Positions 39,196 through 47,782 of a DNA stretch of 64,000 nt are shown in pieces. The stretch covers positions 21,823-85,822 of the forward strand of contig NZ_CAKRDI010000013.1 of the NCBI RefSeq assembly GCF_934309415.1. Reading direction: 5' to 3'. Positions within the stretch are counted from its first letter, which is position 1. Each line of letters opens with the position of its first letter. This stretch comes from an uncultured Mediterraneibacter sp. Its GTDB lineage: Bacteria > Bacillota > Clostridia > Lachnospirales > Lachnospiraceae. Position numbers and translations under genes: made by a program. The notes under the pieces are model-generated. The model did not search any database, was not told the DNA's origin, and saw only the letters and a program-made list of their open reading frames with translations.

Positions 39196-40667
39196 GCTTT
39201 CAGTCCTCTTTCTCTTGCACGATCTACTGCCAGCTTCACCAGTTTTTCTCCATCTTCCCGGCAGACAAATCCTTTTGAGATCTGCTCTTTCGTATCTTCC
39301 ACACAAAGTCTTTCATAGTTTTCAAGAGTACCGTACAGTTCTTTTAACATTGCCGCCGAAAATGGTTCTTCGTATCCAAACAGAGGATCTTTATCAGCTT
39401 TCGGATTCAAAAAACTCTGTCCCGGTTCGATTGTACTTGCAATGTGGAATCTTCCGGTTGGATAATTCAACAGGCAGGTTCTGAGACCACCCATTGTATT
39501 TCCAAAAGCATCTTTCCTGTTCTCGCCTGAATGATTTACCGGGATACGCTCACAATGATTCGGTCCCATACCTTCTCTTACCCAGCGGAAGAGATTCCTG
39601 AATGCTGCCGCAAAAAGAATCTGGGATGGATAGTTGTTACCTTCCGTATGTTTTCCAATATATTCCGGTAAATGCTCAATTCTCCTCAGATCTTCGTCTT
39701 CTTTATAATAATCCACATAACTGAACATTGTATCATGACTTGCTCCGGTCACTTCATACTCCCGGTACATAAAATATGGATCATCACTGTCCGGACGCTT
39801 TGTACGGAATGCATCCCATGCACTGTTTTCACTCTCTGTCTGTACAGAGATAAACGGCTGCTCCATATGCTCTACACGTTTCAAACGGAAATCATAATTC
39901 ATCAGCGCTTCATACTGATTGACCGGTACAATCAGATTTCTCACACCACCACCGGCTAAATAACCATCGAATACCTTTGATTCCTTTGCGACTTCTTCTC
40001 TGTATGCAAAACTGTTCACATAACGGAAGAGATAGCAGGCGGACTGTGACCATCCGGTCAGATAGATATACCTGTGGTCGTACCTTACAACAGGGTTGGC
40101 AGATTCATCACTTCGCAGAAGCCATGCCAGATCCGTAAGCATATCCCAGAACAATCCCGGTTCATAGTTAATATCAATGTCCGGTAATATACCATTTTCT
40201 GCAATTTCATCCATTGTAAAAGAAAATGGAGTATCTTTTATCGGGTTCGGCCATGACAGACATCCATATCTTTCCTGATCAAACTCTGCCATTTTAGCAA
40301 TCGTATTCGGTTTACTTGTAATTCCAACATAAATATCTCCGTCACGAAGAAATTTCTCATATCCAAGAATCCACATACGTTCAATTTCCATAAAAGAAGT
40401 AGGATTGATAATCTCAACAACTACATTTCCACTTGCTTTCTTCGGATCCTCCGGCACGCGGAGAATGATTCTGTTTCTGTAGGAAACATCCTTCGTCCGC
40501 ACCTCTACTTCTCCTGTATTTCCGACACTTTGATATACATTTGCCGTCCCGTCAATATAATATTCTTTTTCTTCATATCCATAAGCTTCCAGATCAATAT
40601 AGCGCGCAGCTGATGTAAATGGATAACTCTGTTCTGTAATCGGAATCTCCTGTATCTTTTTTATCAT
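39192..40667 (-). CDS. Alpha/beta-hydrolase domain protein (Abhydrolase_10-like)
   Basis: 491 residues. Nucleophile elbow GWSQSA (about 206-211) with a His-containing C-terminal region (HIAS) and MNYD/VTGASHDT segments typical of the large alpha/beta-hydrolase-domain family. Possibly an esterase that removes acyl groups from glycosides, by its operon position between EIIBC and the GH genes; this is inference. RBS AAGGGAAGACTATC. It overlaps the next gene by 4 nt. Confidence 0.72.
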   Translation of the reverse strand: MIKKIQEIPITEQSYPFTSAARYIDLEAYGYEEKEYYIDGTANVYQSVGNTGEVEVRTKDVSYRNRIILRVPEDPKKASGNVVVEIINPTSFMEIERMWILGYEKFLRDGDIYVGITSKPNTIAKMAEFDQERYGCLSWPNPIKDTPFSFTMDEIAENGILPDIDINYEPGLFWDMLTDLAWLLRSDESANPVVRYDHRYIYLTGWSQSACYLFRYVNSFAYREEVAKESKVFDGYLAGGGVRNLIVPVNQYEALMNYDFRLKRVEHMEQPFISVQTESENSAWDAFRTKRPDSDDPYFMYREYEVTGASHDTMFSYVDYYKEDEDLRRIEHLPEYIGKHTEGNNYPSQILFAAAFRNLFRWVREGMGPNHCERIPVNHSGENRKDAFGNTMGGLRTCLLNYPTGRFHIASTIEPGQSFLNPKADKDPLFGYEEPFSAAMLKELYGTLENYERLCVEDTKEQISKGFVCREDGEKLVKLAVDRARERGLKA

Positions 40668-40714
40668 GATAGTCTTCCCTTCTTTTATAAATACACCCTG
40701 TTGTGTTTATAAAA

Positions 40715-40762
40715 GAAAGGTTCAAGAGAGTTGCCTGAATCTGTTCTTGAACCTTTCCTTCC
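40715..40762 (-). terminator. Intra-operon terminator/attenuator after EIIBC
   Basis: A perfect 13-bp stem (GAAAGGTTCAAGA at 40715-40727 with 40745-40757), followed on the minus strand by TTTTATAA. It stands between the PTS transporter gene and the five enzyme genes, so it probably lowers their expression relative to the transporter or marks partial termination. Confidence 0.7.
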
Positions 40763-40786
40763 GGGTCTCACCCCTTCTTTACTTTT

Positions 40787-42223
40787 TTATTTTTTTAATT
40801 TATTTGCATGCTTTCCTTTATAGCTCTTCAGCCCTTCTCCATCTTTCTGATCACCAAATCCGATCACAAGACCTACAGCTAAGGCTACTACAAATGCAAT
40901 TACACTTGCAATTACTGCGTGTGTAAAGTTTGTTCCCGGTCCACCTGCATACTGAAGAACTGTCATAAAGTTACTTGCGCCCAGTGTATAAACAGCAACT
41001 CCAAAGATACCACCTACAAGACCACCTGCGAAACCACCAACAATCTGGCAGATCATCGCACGTTTGTTACGAAGAAGAACTCCGAACAATGTTGGCTCAG
41101 AAATACCACCAACGATCAGTGTCAAGGCATTCGCACCACCGAGCTGTTTCTCTTCTCCCTTGGAACGGATGAAGTATGCAAGTGCCATACCCATCAGTGC
41201 GTAGTTCGCAATGTTGGCACCGGCAAGTACGATCGGGTCATATCCAAGAGTTGTAAGATTGATCATTGCAATCTGGATTACTGCAATGTGCATACCTGTT
41301 GCAACGAGGAATGGCCAGAATGCTGCAATAATACCAATTGCAAGCGGTCCTGCAACATTGTAAAGTCCTTCAAAGATAAAGGAAAGACCTGTACCGATCC
41401 AGTTTCCGACTGGTGCAAGAACGCAGAACATTAACGGAACCATTACAATTGTTGTACAGAACGGAACACCAAACACTCTGATTGCATTCGGCATAACTTT
41501 ATCAAAGAATTTGTAAACATATTTCAGTGCCCATACAGTTAACAGGATTGGAATCAGAGACTGTGTATAGTTGTTTAACTGCATAGGAATGATTCCATAA
41601 ATCTTAAATGACTCACCTGCTGTTACAATTTCCAGAATATTAGGATCTACAAGTAACACACCAAGAAGCAGTGACATCGGAATACTTGTGTTCATCTTCT
41701 TTGCTGCACTCCACGCAACAAATACTGGCATGAAGTAGAATCCTGCGTTACCTACGATGTAAAGGATTCTCATGAACTGTGTCTCATTTGCCATTACATT
41801 CATTAAGTCCGGACCAAGAATGGAATAGAACATCTTGAAGAATCCGGCAGCCATCATGATTGGAAGGATTGGTGCGATAGAACCGGAAATATAATCCAGA
41901 ACTTTTGACGGAACCTTTTTAATATCAAATGATTCTTTATCATCTAAGTTTTCATCAATCGCAGCCTCTGCTCCAACACCGGCGATTGCACAGAATTCAG
42001 GATATACCTGAGAAACATGCTGACCGATAATTACCTGGAACTGTCCCCCTGAGAACTGAGCTCCTAAAACTCCTTTGATTGCTTTGATTCCATCTACGTT
42101 TACCTTTGACTGGTCTTTCACTGTGAGACGCAGTCTTGTCATACAATGAACTGCACCAGATACGTTATCTTTTCCTCCGACATTTTCGAGGATCTGGTTA
42201 CAAAAATCAGTATACTTTGCCAT
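40787..42223 (-). CDS. PTS beta-glucoside-type transporter, EIIBC
   Basis: 478 residues. EIIB domain (1-85) with the phosphorylated Cys27 in VHCMTRLRL, then EIIC of the glucose/beta-glucoside superfamily with about ten helices (105-455). No EIIA domain, which is supplied by the separate gene at 43522. Imports and 6-phosphorylates a beta-glucoside. RBS AAGGAGAGAGG. A LicT-type RNA switch lies between this gene and licT. Confidence 0.94.
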   Translation of the reverse strand: MAKYTDFCNQILENVGGKDNVSGAVHCMTRLRLTVKDQSKVNVDGIKAIKGVLGAQFSGGQFQVIIGQHVSQVYPEFCAIAGVGAEAAIDENLDDKESFDIKKVPSKVLDYISGSIAPILPIMMAAGFFKMFYSILGPDLMNVMANETQFMRILYIVGNAGFYFMPVFVAWSAAKKMNTSIPMSLLLGVLLVDPNILEIVTAGESFKIYGIIPMQLNNYTQSLIPILLTVWALKYVYKFFDKVMPNAIRVFGVPFCTTIVMVPLMFCVLAPVGNWIGTGLSFIFEGLYNVAGPLAIGIIAAFWPFLVATGMHIAVIQIAMINLTTLGYDPIVLAGANIANYALMGMALAYFIRSKGEEKQLGGANALTLIVGGISEPTLFGVLLRNKRAMICQIVGGFAGGLVGGIFGVAVYTLGASNFMTVLQYAGGPGTNFTHAVIASVIAFVVALAVGLVIGFGDQKDGEGLKSYKGKHANKLKK

Positions 42224-42390
42224 AATTTCCTCTCTCCTTCATAATAATTCTTTTGAAATCTATGCTAACAAAGTAAGTTGCGCGCCCCTCTTACTCTGCA
42301 TTAGCCACTATAATAAAATAAATTTAAAACTTATAAAAACTTTTTCCACATATCTTATAGAAAAACTTTTCCAGCACTCTCTAAGGGCGT

Positions 42391-42469
42391 AAAAAAACCT
42401 GATACAATTAGGCAGACTGATCCGTCTATCTAATATGCATCAGGTAAAGCCCACTTAAGGTTACAATCC
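42391..42469 (-). promoter_or_regulatory. LicT-type antiterminator (RAT) plus overlapping terminator
   Basis: Minus strand: a 27-nt RAT-like sequence begins GGATTGTAAC and ends GGGCTTTACC (42469-42443), matching the GGATTGTTAC...GGC..AACC form. It overlaps a terminator stem, CCTGAT...ATCAGG (42444-42398) with further pairing inside and TTTTTTT at 42397-42391. The shared ACC/CCTGAT bases make the two folds exclusive. The first nine RAT bases are the last codons and stop of licT. Confidence 0.8.
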
Positions 42470-43291
42470 TTCTTTTGCACAAACACGATTAATATGCATC
42501 ATCAAATATAGAAGCTCTTCTTTACTGGGATCTATATCCAACTGAATCATGATATAATTTCTGATTTTTTCTACAACCTTTCCCAATTCGGGAAATTCTT
42601 CCAGCATCTGTTCATACATTTTCGCATTATCCGAGTCGACAAACTCGGCTTTACTGTGAAATCTCTTTAACAGATACTTCAAATGTGTTACAAATCTTGA
42701 ATAACTAAAAGAATTACGATCTATGATCACATTCATCTCGCTCTCGACAATTTCTGTAATATCATCTATAAAACGAGTCATGTCATCTTTATCCTGTTCT
42801 TTCTTGGCTGAAAGCTCTGCATTTATAAAATGCATCGCAATGTTCGCAGCCTCACCGGATGGCAGCTTGACAGATAACTTTCTTTCAATCTGTTTCAGTG
42901 CCCACTTGCCAAGAAGCATCTCTTTCTCATACATATGCTGAATCTCATTTACCATTGGGTTACTTATGACAAGCCCCTTCTTAGTATTTTGAATTGCAAA
43001 ATGAATATGATCACTGAGTGAGAACAAAAACACTCTGTTCAAATGCATTCCCAGGTATGCGCTTCCTTTATCTACAATTTCAAGCGTTACATCCATAACC
43101 TCTTCCGGAATCTCATCCAGCAGGGCCAGATAATGCGCATCCAGATTATAATAGGTTCTGTCGATCTGTGACAACTCTATCTCATAGGGAGGTCTCTGAA
43201 ATCCAATGCCTTTTCCAAAAGCAACGACTTCATGATTATTGTCATCCAAGCAGATGGATACATTGTTATTGATATTTCGAATGACCCTCAT
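42461..43291 (-). CDS. licT: Transcriptional antiterminator, BglG/LicT family
   Basis: 276 residues: RNA-binding CAT domain (1-55, NVSICLDDNNHEVVAFGKGIGF), PRD1 (about 65-165, His83 in YLGMHLNRVF and His95 in SDHIHF) and PRD2 (about 170-276, with MHFINAEL and MMHINRVCAKEGL). It binds RAT hairpins to block termination when dephosphorylated by its PTS EII and activated by HPr phosphorylation. RBS TGGAGAG. It lies between the EIIA and EIIBC genes, with RAT candidates before EIIA and overlapping its own stop codon. The symbol is by family; the inducing sugar is unknown. Confidence 0.92.
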   Translation of the reverse strand: MRVIRNINNNVSICLDDNNHEVVAFGKGIGFQRPPYEIELSQIDRTYYNLDAHYLALLDEIPEEVMDVTLEIVDKGSAYLGMHLNRVFLFSLSDHIHFAIQNTKKGLVISNPMVNEIQHMYEKEMLLGKWALKQIERKLSVKLPSGEAANIAMHFINAELSAKKEQDKDDMTRFIDDITEIVESEMNVIIDRNSFSYSRFVTHLKYLLKRFHSKAEFVDSDNAKMYEQMLEEFPELGKVVEKIRNYIMIQLDIDPSKEELLYLMMHINRVCAKEGL

Positions 43292-43336
43292 TTATTCTCT
43301 CCAATTTTCCATCTTCTTTTTGTTTTTATTACTCTA

Positions 43337-43421
43337 GAGCGTGTCTTAAAAATCATTCCTGCAATCTACATGCCCCACTTTGTGGTATATATCTTGCAGA
43401 AAGCATTTTTCATACACACTC
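43337..43421. mobile_element. Internally deleted family B MITE, 85 bp, TA-flanked
   Basis: Both ends intact (GAGCGTGTCT...CATACACACTC) and flanked by TA (43335-43336, 43422-43423), in the opposite orientation to the 160-bp copies. The central GC-rich hairpin is missing, leaving the two 40-bp arms as one hairpin. It sits between the EIIA gene and licT, inside the operon. Confidence 0.8.
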
Positions 43422-43521
43422 TAGCAAATTTCTGAAATAATGTCAATCTTTTTTGGTTGTTTTTACTTATTTTTTCTATTTTTCATTTTATTTTTTGTTA
43501 ATTTTAGAGTATTTTCTTCTA

Positions 43522-43980
43522 CTAAATTAACTGTTCTCCTGCAGAAACTTTGCGTTCTCCGAGCGCAAATTCTTTCTCATATCCTGATGGGAACACAACC
43601 ATTGTTACCAGATTATATCCTTTTCCTTCGATCAGTTCTTTATCGAATTTTACGATCGGCTGTCCAGCTTTTACTTTGTCTCCCTGTTTGATCAGAGTAG
43701 TAAATCCTTCGCCATTTAATTCCACTGTATCAATACCGATATGTACGATACATTCAATTCCGTCTTTTGTGGAGATACCTACTGCATGACCTGTAGGAAA
43801 TACGGATTCTGCCACACCACTGATTGGTGCTACCACTTCTCCATTCTCCGGATTTACTGCAAATCCATCTCCCATAATCTTCTGAGAGAACATTTCATCC
43901 GGGACATTCTCCAGTAAAACCATTTCTCCATCTACAGGTGCTACAATTTTGAACTCTTCTTTCTTAAAAAAATTAAACAT
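43522..43980 (-). CDS. PTS glucose-family EIIA component
   Basis: 152 residues from the ATG at 43980 with AAGGAGG upstream; the longer frame runs into the leader terminator and is excluded. EIIA-Glc fold: PVDGEM, GDGFAV, His65 (FPTGHAVGIST) and the phosphorylated His80 (IVHIGIDTVELNG). Relays phosphate from HPr to the EIIB of the nearby EIIBC. First gene of the operon, downstream of a RAT/terminator switch. Confidence 0.94.
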   Translation of the reverse strand: MFNFFKKEEFKIVAPVDGEMVLLENVPDEMFSQKIMGDGFAVNPENGEVVAPISGVAESVFPTGHAVGISTKDGIECIVHIGIDTVELNGEGFTTLIKQGDKVKAGQPIVKFDKELIEGKGYNLVTMVVFPSGYEKEFALGERKVSAGEQLI

Positions 43981-44000
43981 TTGTTTCCTCCTTAAAACAC

Positions 44001-44082
44001 AAAAAAACTTCTTCCAGGTACACAAAACAATCCACTAAACGAATGGAATATTTCGGGAAAGCCTTCGAAGAAGTAACAAACC
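44001..44082 (-). promoter_or_regulatory. LicT-type antiterminator (RAT) and leader terminator before the EIIA gene
   Basis: Minus strand: a 27-nt RAT-like sequence starts GGTTTGTTAC and ends GGCTTTCC (44082-44056). Its ACTTCTTC arm (44074-44067) also pairs with GAAGAAGT (about 44015-44008), which is followed by TTTTTTT. RAT folding and termination are therefore mutually exclusive, as in Bacillus licS/bglP leaders. The loop between holds a small TCCA/TGGA hairpin. Confidence 0.8.
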
Positions 44083-44107
44083 GATTAATTATTTTTTATT
44101 TAACTAA

Positions 44108-44136
44108 ATCATACATGCTATATCCGCTTTTGTCAA
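44108..44136 (-). promoter_or_regulatory. Promoter of the glycoside PTS operon
   Basis: Minus strand: TTGACA (44131-44136), 17-bp spacer, TATGAT (44108-44113). Near-consensus sigma-A, with transcription expected to start about 20 nt before the RAT. I saw no convincing cre box next to it. Confidence 0.85.
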
Positions 44137-44264
44137 TATATTCAGTACCATCATGCATCATTTCGTCTATATAGCTGAAATACCGCACAGTTTTTTGTGC
44201 AAAATGCTGCATGGTATTCATTAGAAAAGCCACCTAATCACTTCTGAACCTTTTCTAACAGATA

Positions 44265-44340
44265 TTACAAAAAGATGCGTTCTTGACGCGATTGATGTAG
44301 GATACAGAAGTATAGATACATTGTACAATATATTTTAACT
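44265..44340 (+). pseudogene. Fragment of an aldo/keto reductase gene
   Basis: One frame reads LDAIDVGYRSIDTLYN then IF and a stop (codons from 44279), matching the conserved AI..GYR.IDTA.xY segment of aldo/keto reductases. No further homology on either side; a relic of about 25 codons. Confidence 0.5.
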
Positions 44341-44383
44341 CAGGTAAATTATGTAATATGGAAAATGAAATAGAATCTTAAGA

Positions 44384-44424
44384 ATTAATATTCACAGGGA
44401 ACCTGCAGCCATTCACATTAATCC
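44384..44424. repeat. Degenerate family A 33-bp copy
   Basis: ATTCACAGGGAACCTGCAG resembles the core of the 33-bp unit, with decayed outer arms (TTAAT...ATTAA). Weak on its own. Confidence 0.35.
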
Positions 44425-44484
44425 ACAACTTTAAGATTTTTCTTCTTCAGATTTTCACATCGAATAAATTAGGGTAGACAAAAA

Positions 44485-44557
44485 AGCCGGAAATCGGACT
44501 TGAACCGACGACCCCTTCATTACGAGTGAAGTGCTCTACCAACTGAGCTATTCCGGC
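44485..44557 (-). tRNA. tRNA-Thr (anticodon CGT)
   Basis: Minus strand: acceptor GCCGGAA/TTCCGGC, D-arm GCTC...GAGC, anticodon stem CTTCA/TGAAG with loop CTCGTAA (anticodon CGT) and T-arm with TTCGAGT. Discriminator T; CCA not encoded. T-rich sequence directly follows the 3' end. Confidence 0.95.
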
Positions 44558-44560
44558 ATT

Positions 44561-44580
44561 GGTCGTCATTTCTGACGACC
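44561..44580. repeat. Hairpin just upstream of tRNA-Thr
   Basis: GGTCGTCATTTCTGACGACC: perfect 8-bp stem with a 4-nt loop, 3 bp from the tRNA 5' end. It could be part of the precursor or a terminator relic for the plus strand. Confidence 0.5.
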
Positions 44581-44653
44581 TTTGTTATTATATCGCAACT
44601 GGAAATAAATATCAACTGTTTTTATAAAATCCGAGTTACAAAATATGATTGTT

Positions 44654-44750
44654 GTTATTCTTCACAGCATAGCTGCAAACAGTAACGTATCTCTTTATTT
44701 AGAATTGCCTTTGACGATAGTTGACATACATTCGAATCAATACGTCCCTT
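44654..44750. repeat. Degenerate long family A copy
   Basis: Begins GTTATTCTTCACAGCATAGC, keeps AAACAGTAACGTATCTC and AGAATTGCC, then drifts. It looks like an old 143-bp copy 3' of the MscS gene. Confidence 0.6.
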
Positions 44751-44784
44751 CCTATTCTGTCAATTGCTATTCCAAATATGGCTT

Positions 44785-45747
44785 CTACTCCTGCTTCATG
44801 TGCACCGTCAACTGGTTATAAGGAATCTCAATTCCCTCTGCATCAAATGTAAGCTTGATCTCTTCCAGGACTCTCCATCTTGTAGCCCAGTAAGCATCCG
44901 TCTTCACCCAGGCTCTCAGACCTATCACGACACTGCTGTCTGCAAGTTCATCTACAAATACTTTGATCTCTTCATCCTGAATGACATCGTCATCTCTGTA
45001 AAGCATCTGCTCAATCAGTTCTTTTGCTTTCTTCAGATCTGAATCATACGAAATTCCTACTTTCAGATCCAACTGGCGTTCCGGTCTTGCTGTAACATTC
45101 GTCAGACTGTTATCTGTAAGAATTCCATTTGGTACAATGATCGTCTTATTGTCAATCGTTGTCAATCTTGTATAGAAGATCTGGATCAGTTTTACTGTTC
45201 CTTCAATTCCTTCTGAGTTAACAACAATATAATCCCCTACTACAAATGGTTTCAGTAAAAGAATCAGAATACCACCTGCAAAGTTCGCCAGACTTCCCTG
45301 CAATGCTAGACCAATTGCAACACCTGCGGATGCGATCAACGCTGCAACTGAAGATGATTCTACGCCAAACTTTGTTGCAATCATAAAAAGCATAATTGCA
45401 TAAAGACCAAACTTCAACATTGAATCCACAAACTGCCGCACTCCCAGATCGACATTCCCACGTTCCATAGAACGTCCTACCAGTTTTCGAATCCATTTGA
45501 TTATTTTGCTTCCAATCCCGAAAAAGACCAGAGCAATCAGAACTTTCAGTCCAAATGCAATTAAGTTTGGTATATTTTCATTAAAATACTGTACAAACTG
45601 ATTCACATCATCTACAGTGCTCTGTGTCACTTCCTGTGTAGAATCGATCACCTGATTGATGGAATCATTTGTTGCTGTATCGGATGTAGCTGCCAGAACC
45701 GGCAGAACAGATACGTTTTGCATCCATCTGAATATTATAAAATTCAT
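44785..45747 (-). CDS. mscS: Small-conductance mechanosensitive channel (MscS family)
   Basis: 320 residues from the ATG at 45747 (AGGAGAGG upstream; 26 earlier codons lack an RBS). Three membrane helices, with the pore helix seen as ALIASAGVAIGLALQGSLANFAGGILILLLKP, then the cytoplasmic beta and alpha/beta domains (VGDYIVVNSEGIEGTV, PNG). Homoheptameric channel that releases osmolytes on hypo-osmotic shock. The residues before TM1 are Thr/Asn/Gln-rich. Stands alone. Confidence 0.94.
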   Translation of the reverse strand: MNFIIFRWMQNVSVLPVLAATSDTATNDSINQVIDSTQEVTQSTVDDVNQFVQYFNENIPNLIAFGLKVLIALVFFGIGSKIIKWIRKLVGRSMERGNVDLGVRQFVDSMLKFGLYAIMLFMIATKFGVESSSVAALIASAGVAIGLALQGSLANFAGGILILLLKPFVVGDYIVVNSEGIEGTVKLIQIFYTRLTTIDNKTIIVPNGILTDNSLTNVTARPERQLDLKVGISYDSDLKKAKELIEQMLYRDDDVIQDEEIKVFVDELADSSVVIGLRAWVKTDAYWATRWRVLEEIKLTFDAEGIEIPYNQLTVHMKQE

Positions 45748-45830
45748 AATTTCCTCTCCTGTCTTATATTTCACACAATACAGTATACATTTTTTTAATA
45801 TTATTTCATGAATCTGCCCGCACATATCTT

Positions 45831-45870
45831 CATTAACTATTGCTGTTCATAATCTGCTGTAGAACAGCAA
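45831..45870. repeat. Diverged family A copy
   Basis: TTGCTGTTC...GAACAGCAA hairpin (A-to-G variant of the arms) with CATATCTT on both sides (45823-45830 and 45871-45878). This is a probable old insertion, 37 bp from the pgeF stop. Confidence 0.5.
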
Positions 45871-45907
45871 CATATCTTCTGCACTTTTTATTCATACATT
45901 CCTCTAA

Positions 45908-46756
45908 TTATTTCAATGCCAGAAATGCACACAGATTTCCCCGCTCATTTCCCATTGTTCTATGTGAGTAAAGGATCTTGCTGTTACAGTGTGTACACAC
46001 ATTTGTGATTGCCATATGCTCCGGAAGGATTCCGCTTTCTTTGAAAATGAATTCGTTTGCTTTCCATAGACTGAGCTGATATTTTCCGTTTTCTTTACGG
46101 TAAAACAGTTCTTTCCACAGGCTTTCATCAAACACTTCCTTAAACTGGTCGATCACATCTTCGCTCACTTCATAGCAATCCATACAGACAGACGGTCCAA
46201 CTGCTGCCAACAAATCCTCCGGTCTAGAACCAAATGCTTCCTTCATCATCTCAACCGTATGTTTTCCAATCTTTCCGACAGTTCCTCTCCAGCCGGAATG
46301 ACTCAGCCCAATCGCATGATGTACCGGATCCACAAAATACAGTGGCACACAGTCTGCATAAGATGTAACCAGACAGATTCCCGGTATATTCGTGATCAGA
46401 CCATCCACATCCGTATAATCCCGCTCTCTGACTACGCCTTTTCCTCTGTCCTCTTCCGTAACCAGCCGCACGTTAGTTGTATGTGTCTGCTTTGCCATCA
46501 CCATATCCTCACAGGATACCCCGATTGCATCACCGATCCTTCTGAAATTTTCCCGTACATGTTCCGGATCATCTCCACGGTCAAAACTCAGATTCAGTGA
46601 CTCATAATATCCTGTACTTACACCACCAAGCCGCGTAGAAAATCCATGACACACAATTCCGGTTTCTTTTAAAAGCGGATATTCAAGAAACGGTGTTGTT
46701 CCTTCCACCTCATTGAAGATTTTATCGTTATTTTTATAATTTAATCCTAATGACAT
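45908..46756 (-). CDS. pgeF: Peptidoglycan editing factor PgeF / YfiH-type multicopper polyphenol oxidase fold
   Basis: 282 residues from the ATG at 46756 (GAGGTTAGAAAAT upstream). The YfiH/CNF1 fold is shown by FSTRLGGVSTG, KQTHTTNV (metal His), TSYADCVPL (Cys) and GLSHSGWRGTVGKI (His). Such proteins act as cytosolic purine nucleoside phosphorylases/laccase-like enzymes or remove mis-incorporated L-Ser from peptidoglycan precursors. In Firmicutes it often lies near cell-division or translation genes. The exact role cannot be chosen here. Confidence 0.88.
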   Translation of the reverse strand: MSLGLNYKNNDKIFNEVEGTTPFLEYPLLKETGIVCHGFSTRLGGVSTGYYESLNLSFDRGDDPEHVRENFRRIGDAIGVSCEDMVMAKQTHTTNVRLVTEEDRGKGVVRERDYTDVDGLITNIPGICLVTSYADCVPLYFVDPVHHAIGLSHSGWRGTVGKIGKHTVEMMKEAFGSRPEDLLAAVGPSVCMDCYEVSEDVIDQFKEVFDESLWKELFYRKENGKYQLSLWKANEFIFKESGILPEHMAITNVCTHCNSKILYSHRTMGNERGNLCAFLALK

Positions 46757-46905
46757 ATTTTCTAACCTCATTCTGTTTGCTCTTTAGTTACTCATTATTT
46801 CATTATCTATGTCTTGCCTGATTTCTTTACCTCTTTAAGTATATCAGTTCTCAACTGTTTGCGATACTCTCTTTAAAATTTTTCTTAAAATTCAACTTCA
46901 GACAT

Positions 46906-46937
46906 GTTACTGTTCACAGCATAGCTGTAAGCAGACA
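46906..46937. repeat. Truncated family A copy at the yraN 3' end
   Basis: GTTACTGTTCACAGCATAGC then TGTAAG; the right arm is lost. CAGACAT occurs on both sides (TTCAGACAT before, GCAGACATAC after), which may be the target duplication. It ends 4 bp from the yraN stop. Confidence 0.5.
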
Positions 46938-46941
46938 TACT

Positions 46942-47331
46942 TTATCCCCAAAATGCATTCTTTATCAACGTAATCTTCGTCCCCTCGATTCCAACTACAT
47001 CAAACCGGCACGGGACATCTCCCAGATGATGTTCCATCAGATAATACTGAGCACACTGGAACAAAATTCTCTGTTTCCGCGCATCTACTGCTTCCAGCGG
47101 ATTTCCTTTTCTTTCATCTGTTCTGTATTTTACCTCACAAAAGACAAAACAGGCGCCGTCTTTGGCGATGATATCTATCTCACCTTTCCGGCACCTGTAA
47201 TTATACTGCACGATCTCATATCCAGACTGTTCCAGATAATATCCTGCTGCCTGTTCATATTCACTGCCGGTCTTGCGTTTGTTCTGTTTTTTTCCAGGAG
47301 ATGTTTCTATGCATCTACTGTTTTCTTTCAT
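46942..47331 (-). CDS. yraN: YraN family (UPF0102) nuclease-like protein
   Basis: 129 residues. The motif GEIDIIAKD...FCEVKYR has the Asp/ExK pattern of endonuclease-like folds, and the N-terminal EYEQAAGYYLEQSGYEIVQYNYR is typical. Function is not firmly known; a role in DNA uptake or repair has been suggested. The gene commonly follows rnhB, as here (490 bp away). GGTGATAGAAGT as RBS. Confidence 0.9.
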   Translation of the reverse strand: MKENSRCIETSPGKKQNKRKTGSEYEQAAGYYLEQSGYEIVQYNYRCRKGEIDIIAKDGACFVFCEVKYRTDERKGNPLEAVDARKQRILFQCAQYYLMEHHLGDVPCRFDVVGIEGTKITLIKNAFWG

Positions 47332-47414
47332 ACTTCTATCACCGCTTTCTTTATCGTCATTATATTATCATACTTAGTCAGGCAACCCTTCCCTCAAACT
47401 AAATCACATGAAAC

Positions 47415-47447
47415 ATTACTGTTCACAGGTACCCTGTAAACAGCAAC
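47415..47447. mobile_element. Family A 33-bp repeat
   Basis: ATTACTGTTCACAGGTACCC...AACAGCAAC, 33 bp with a few changes. The flanks CATGAAAC and TGAAAAAC are only partly alike. Between yraN and rnhB. Confidence 0.6.
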
Positions 47448-47515
47448 TGAAAAACATGCCTTGTAAGCTTCTCAAGTTATCGCAACAGTTGCTGATATCT
47501 CGTACAGGCACACAC

Positions 47516-47534
47516 TTTAGAGTGTGTCTGCTCG
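47516..47534. repeat. Solo family B end
   Basis: TTTAGAGTGTGTCTGCTCG matches a family B terminus; nothing further of the element is seen. The rest of 47332-47821 has a TGAACAT/ATGTTCA hairpin (about 47697-47725) and no gene. Confidence 0.35.
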
Positions 47535-47782
47535 CATAAATAAAAAAATGCCGCAAAGTTTAATGTAAACATTCCATAATCTCATTTTCAAAATTCTCTG
47601 ATCTGCTTACACCAACTGCGACACTTTAACTCTGTTCTGCCTTACGGCTTTCTTTCCTTATTAAATAATTCACTTTCTCAAAATACATTTCCACAGTGAA
47701 CATATTTTACAGTTTAAAATGTTCAAAATTTAGCAATGAAATGTTAATTTGGAGAAATCTATTTCTCTTCGACTCTTCATCT

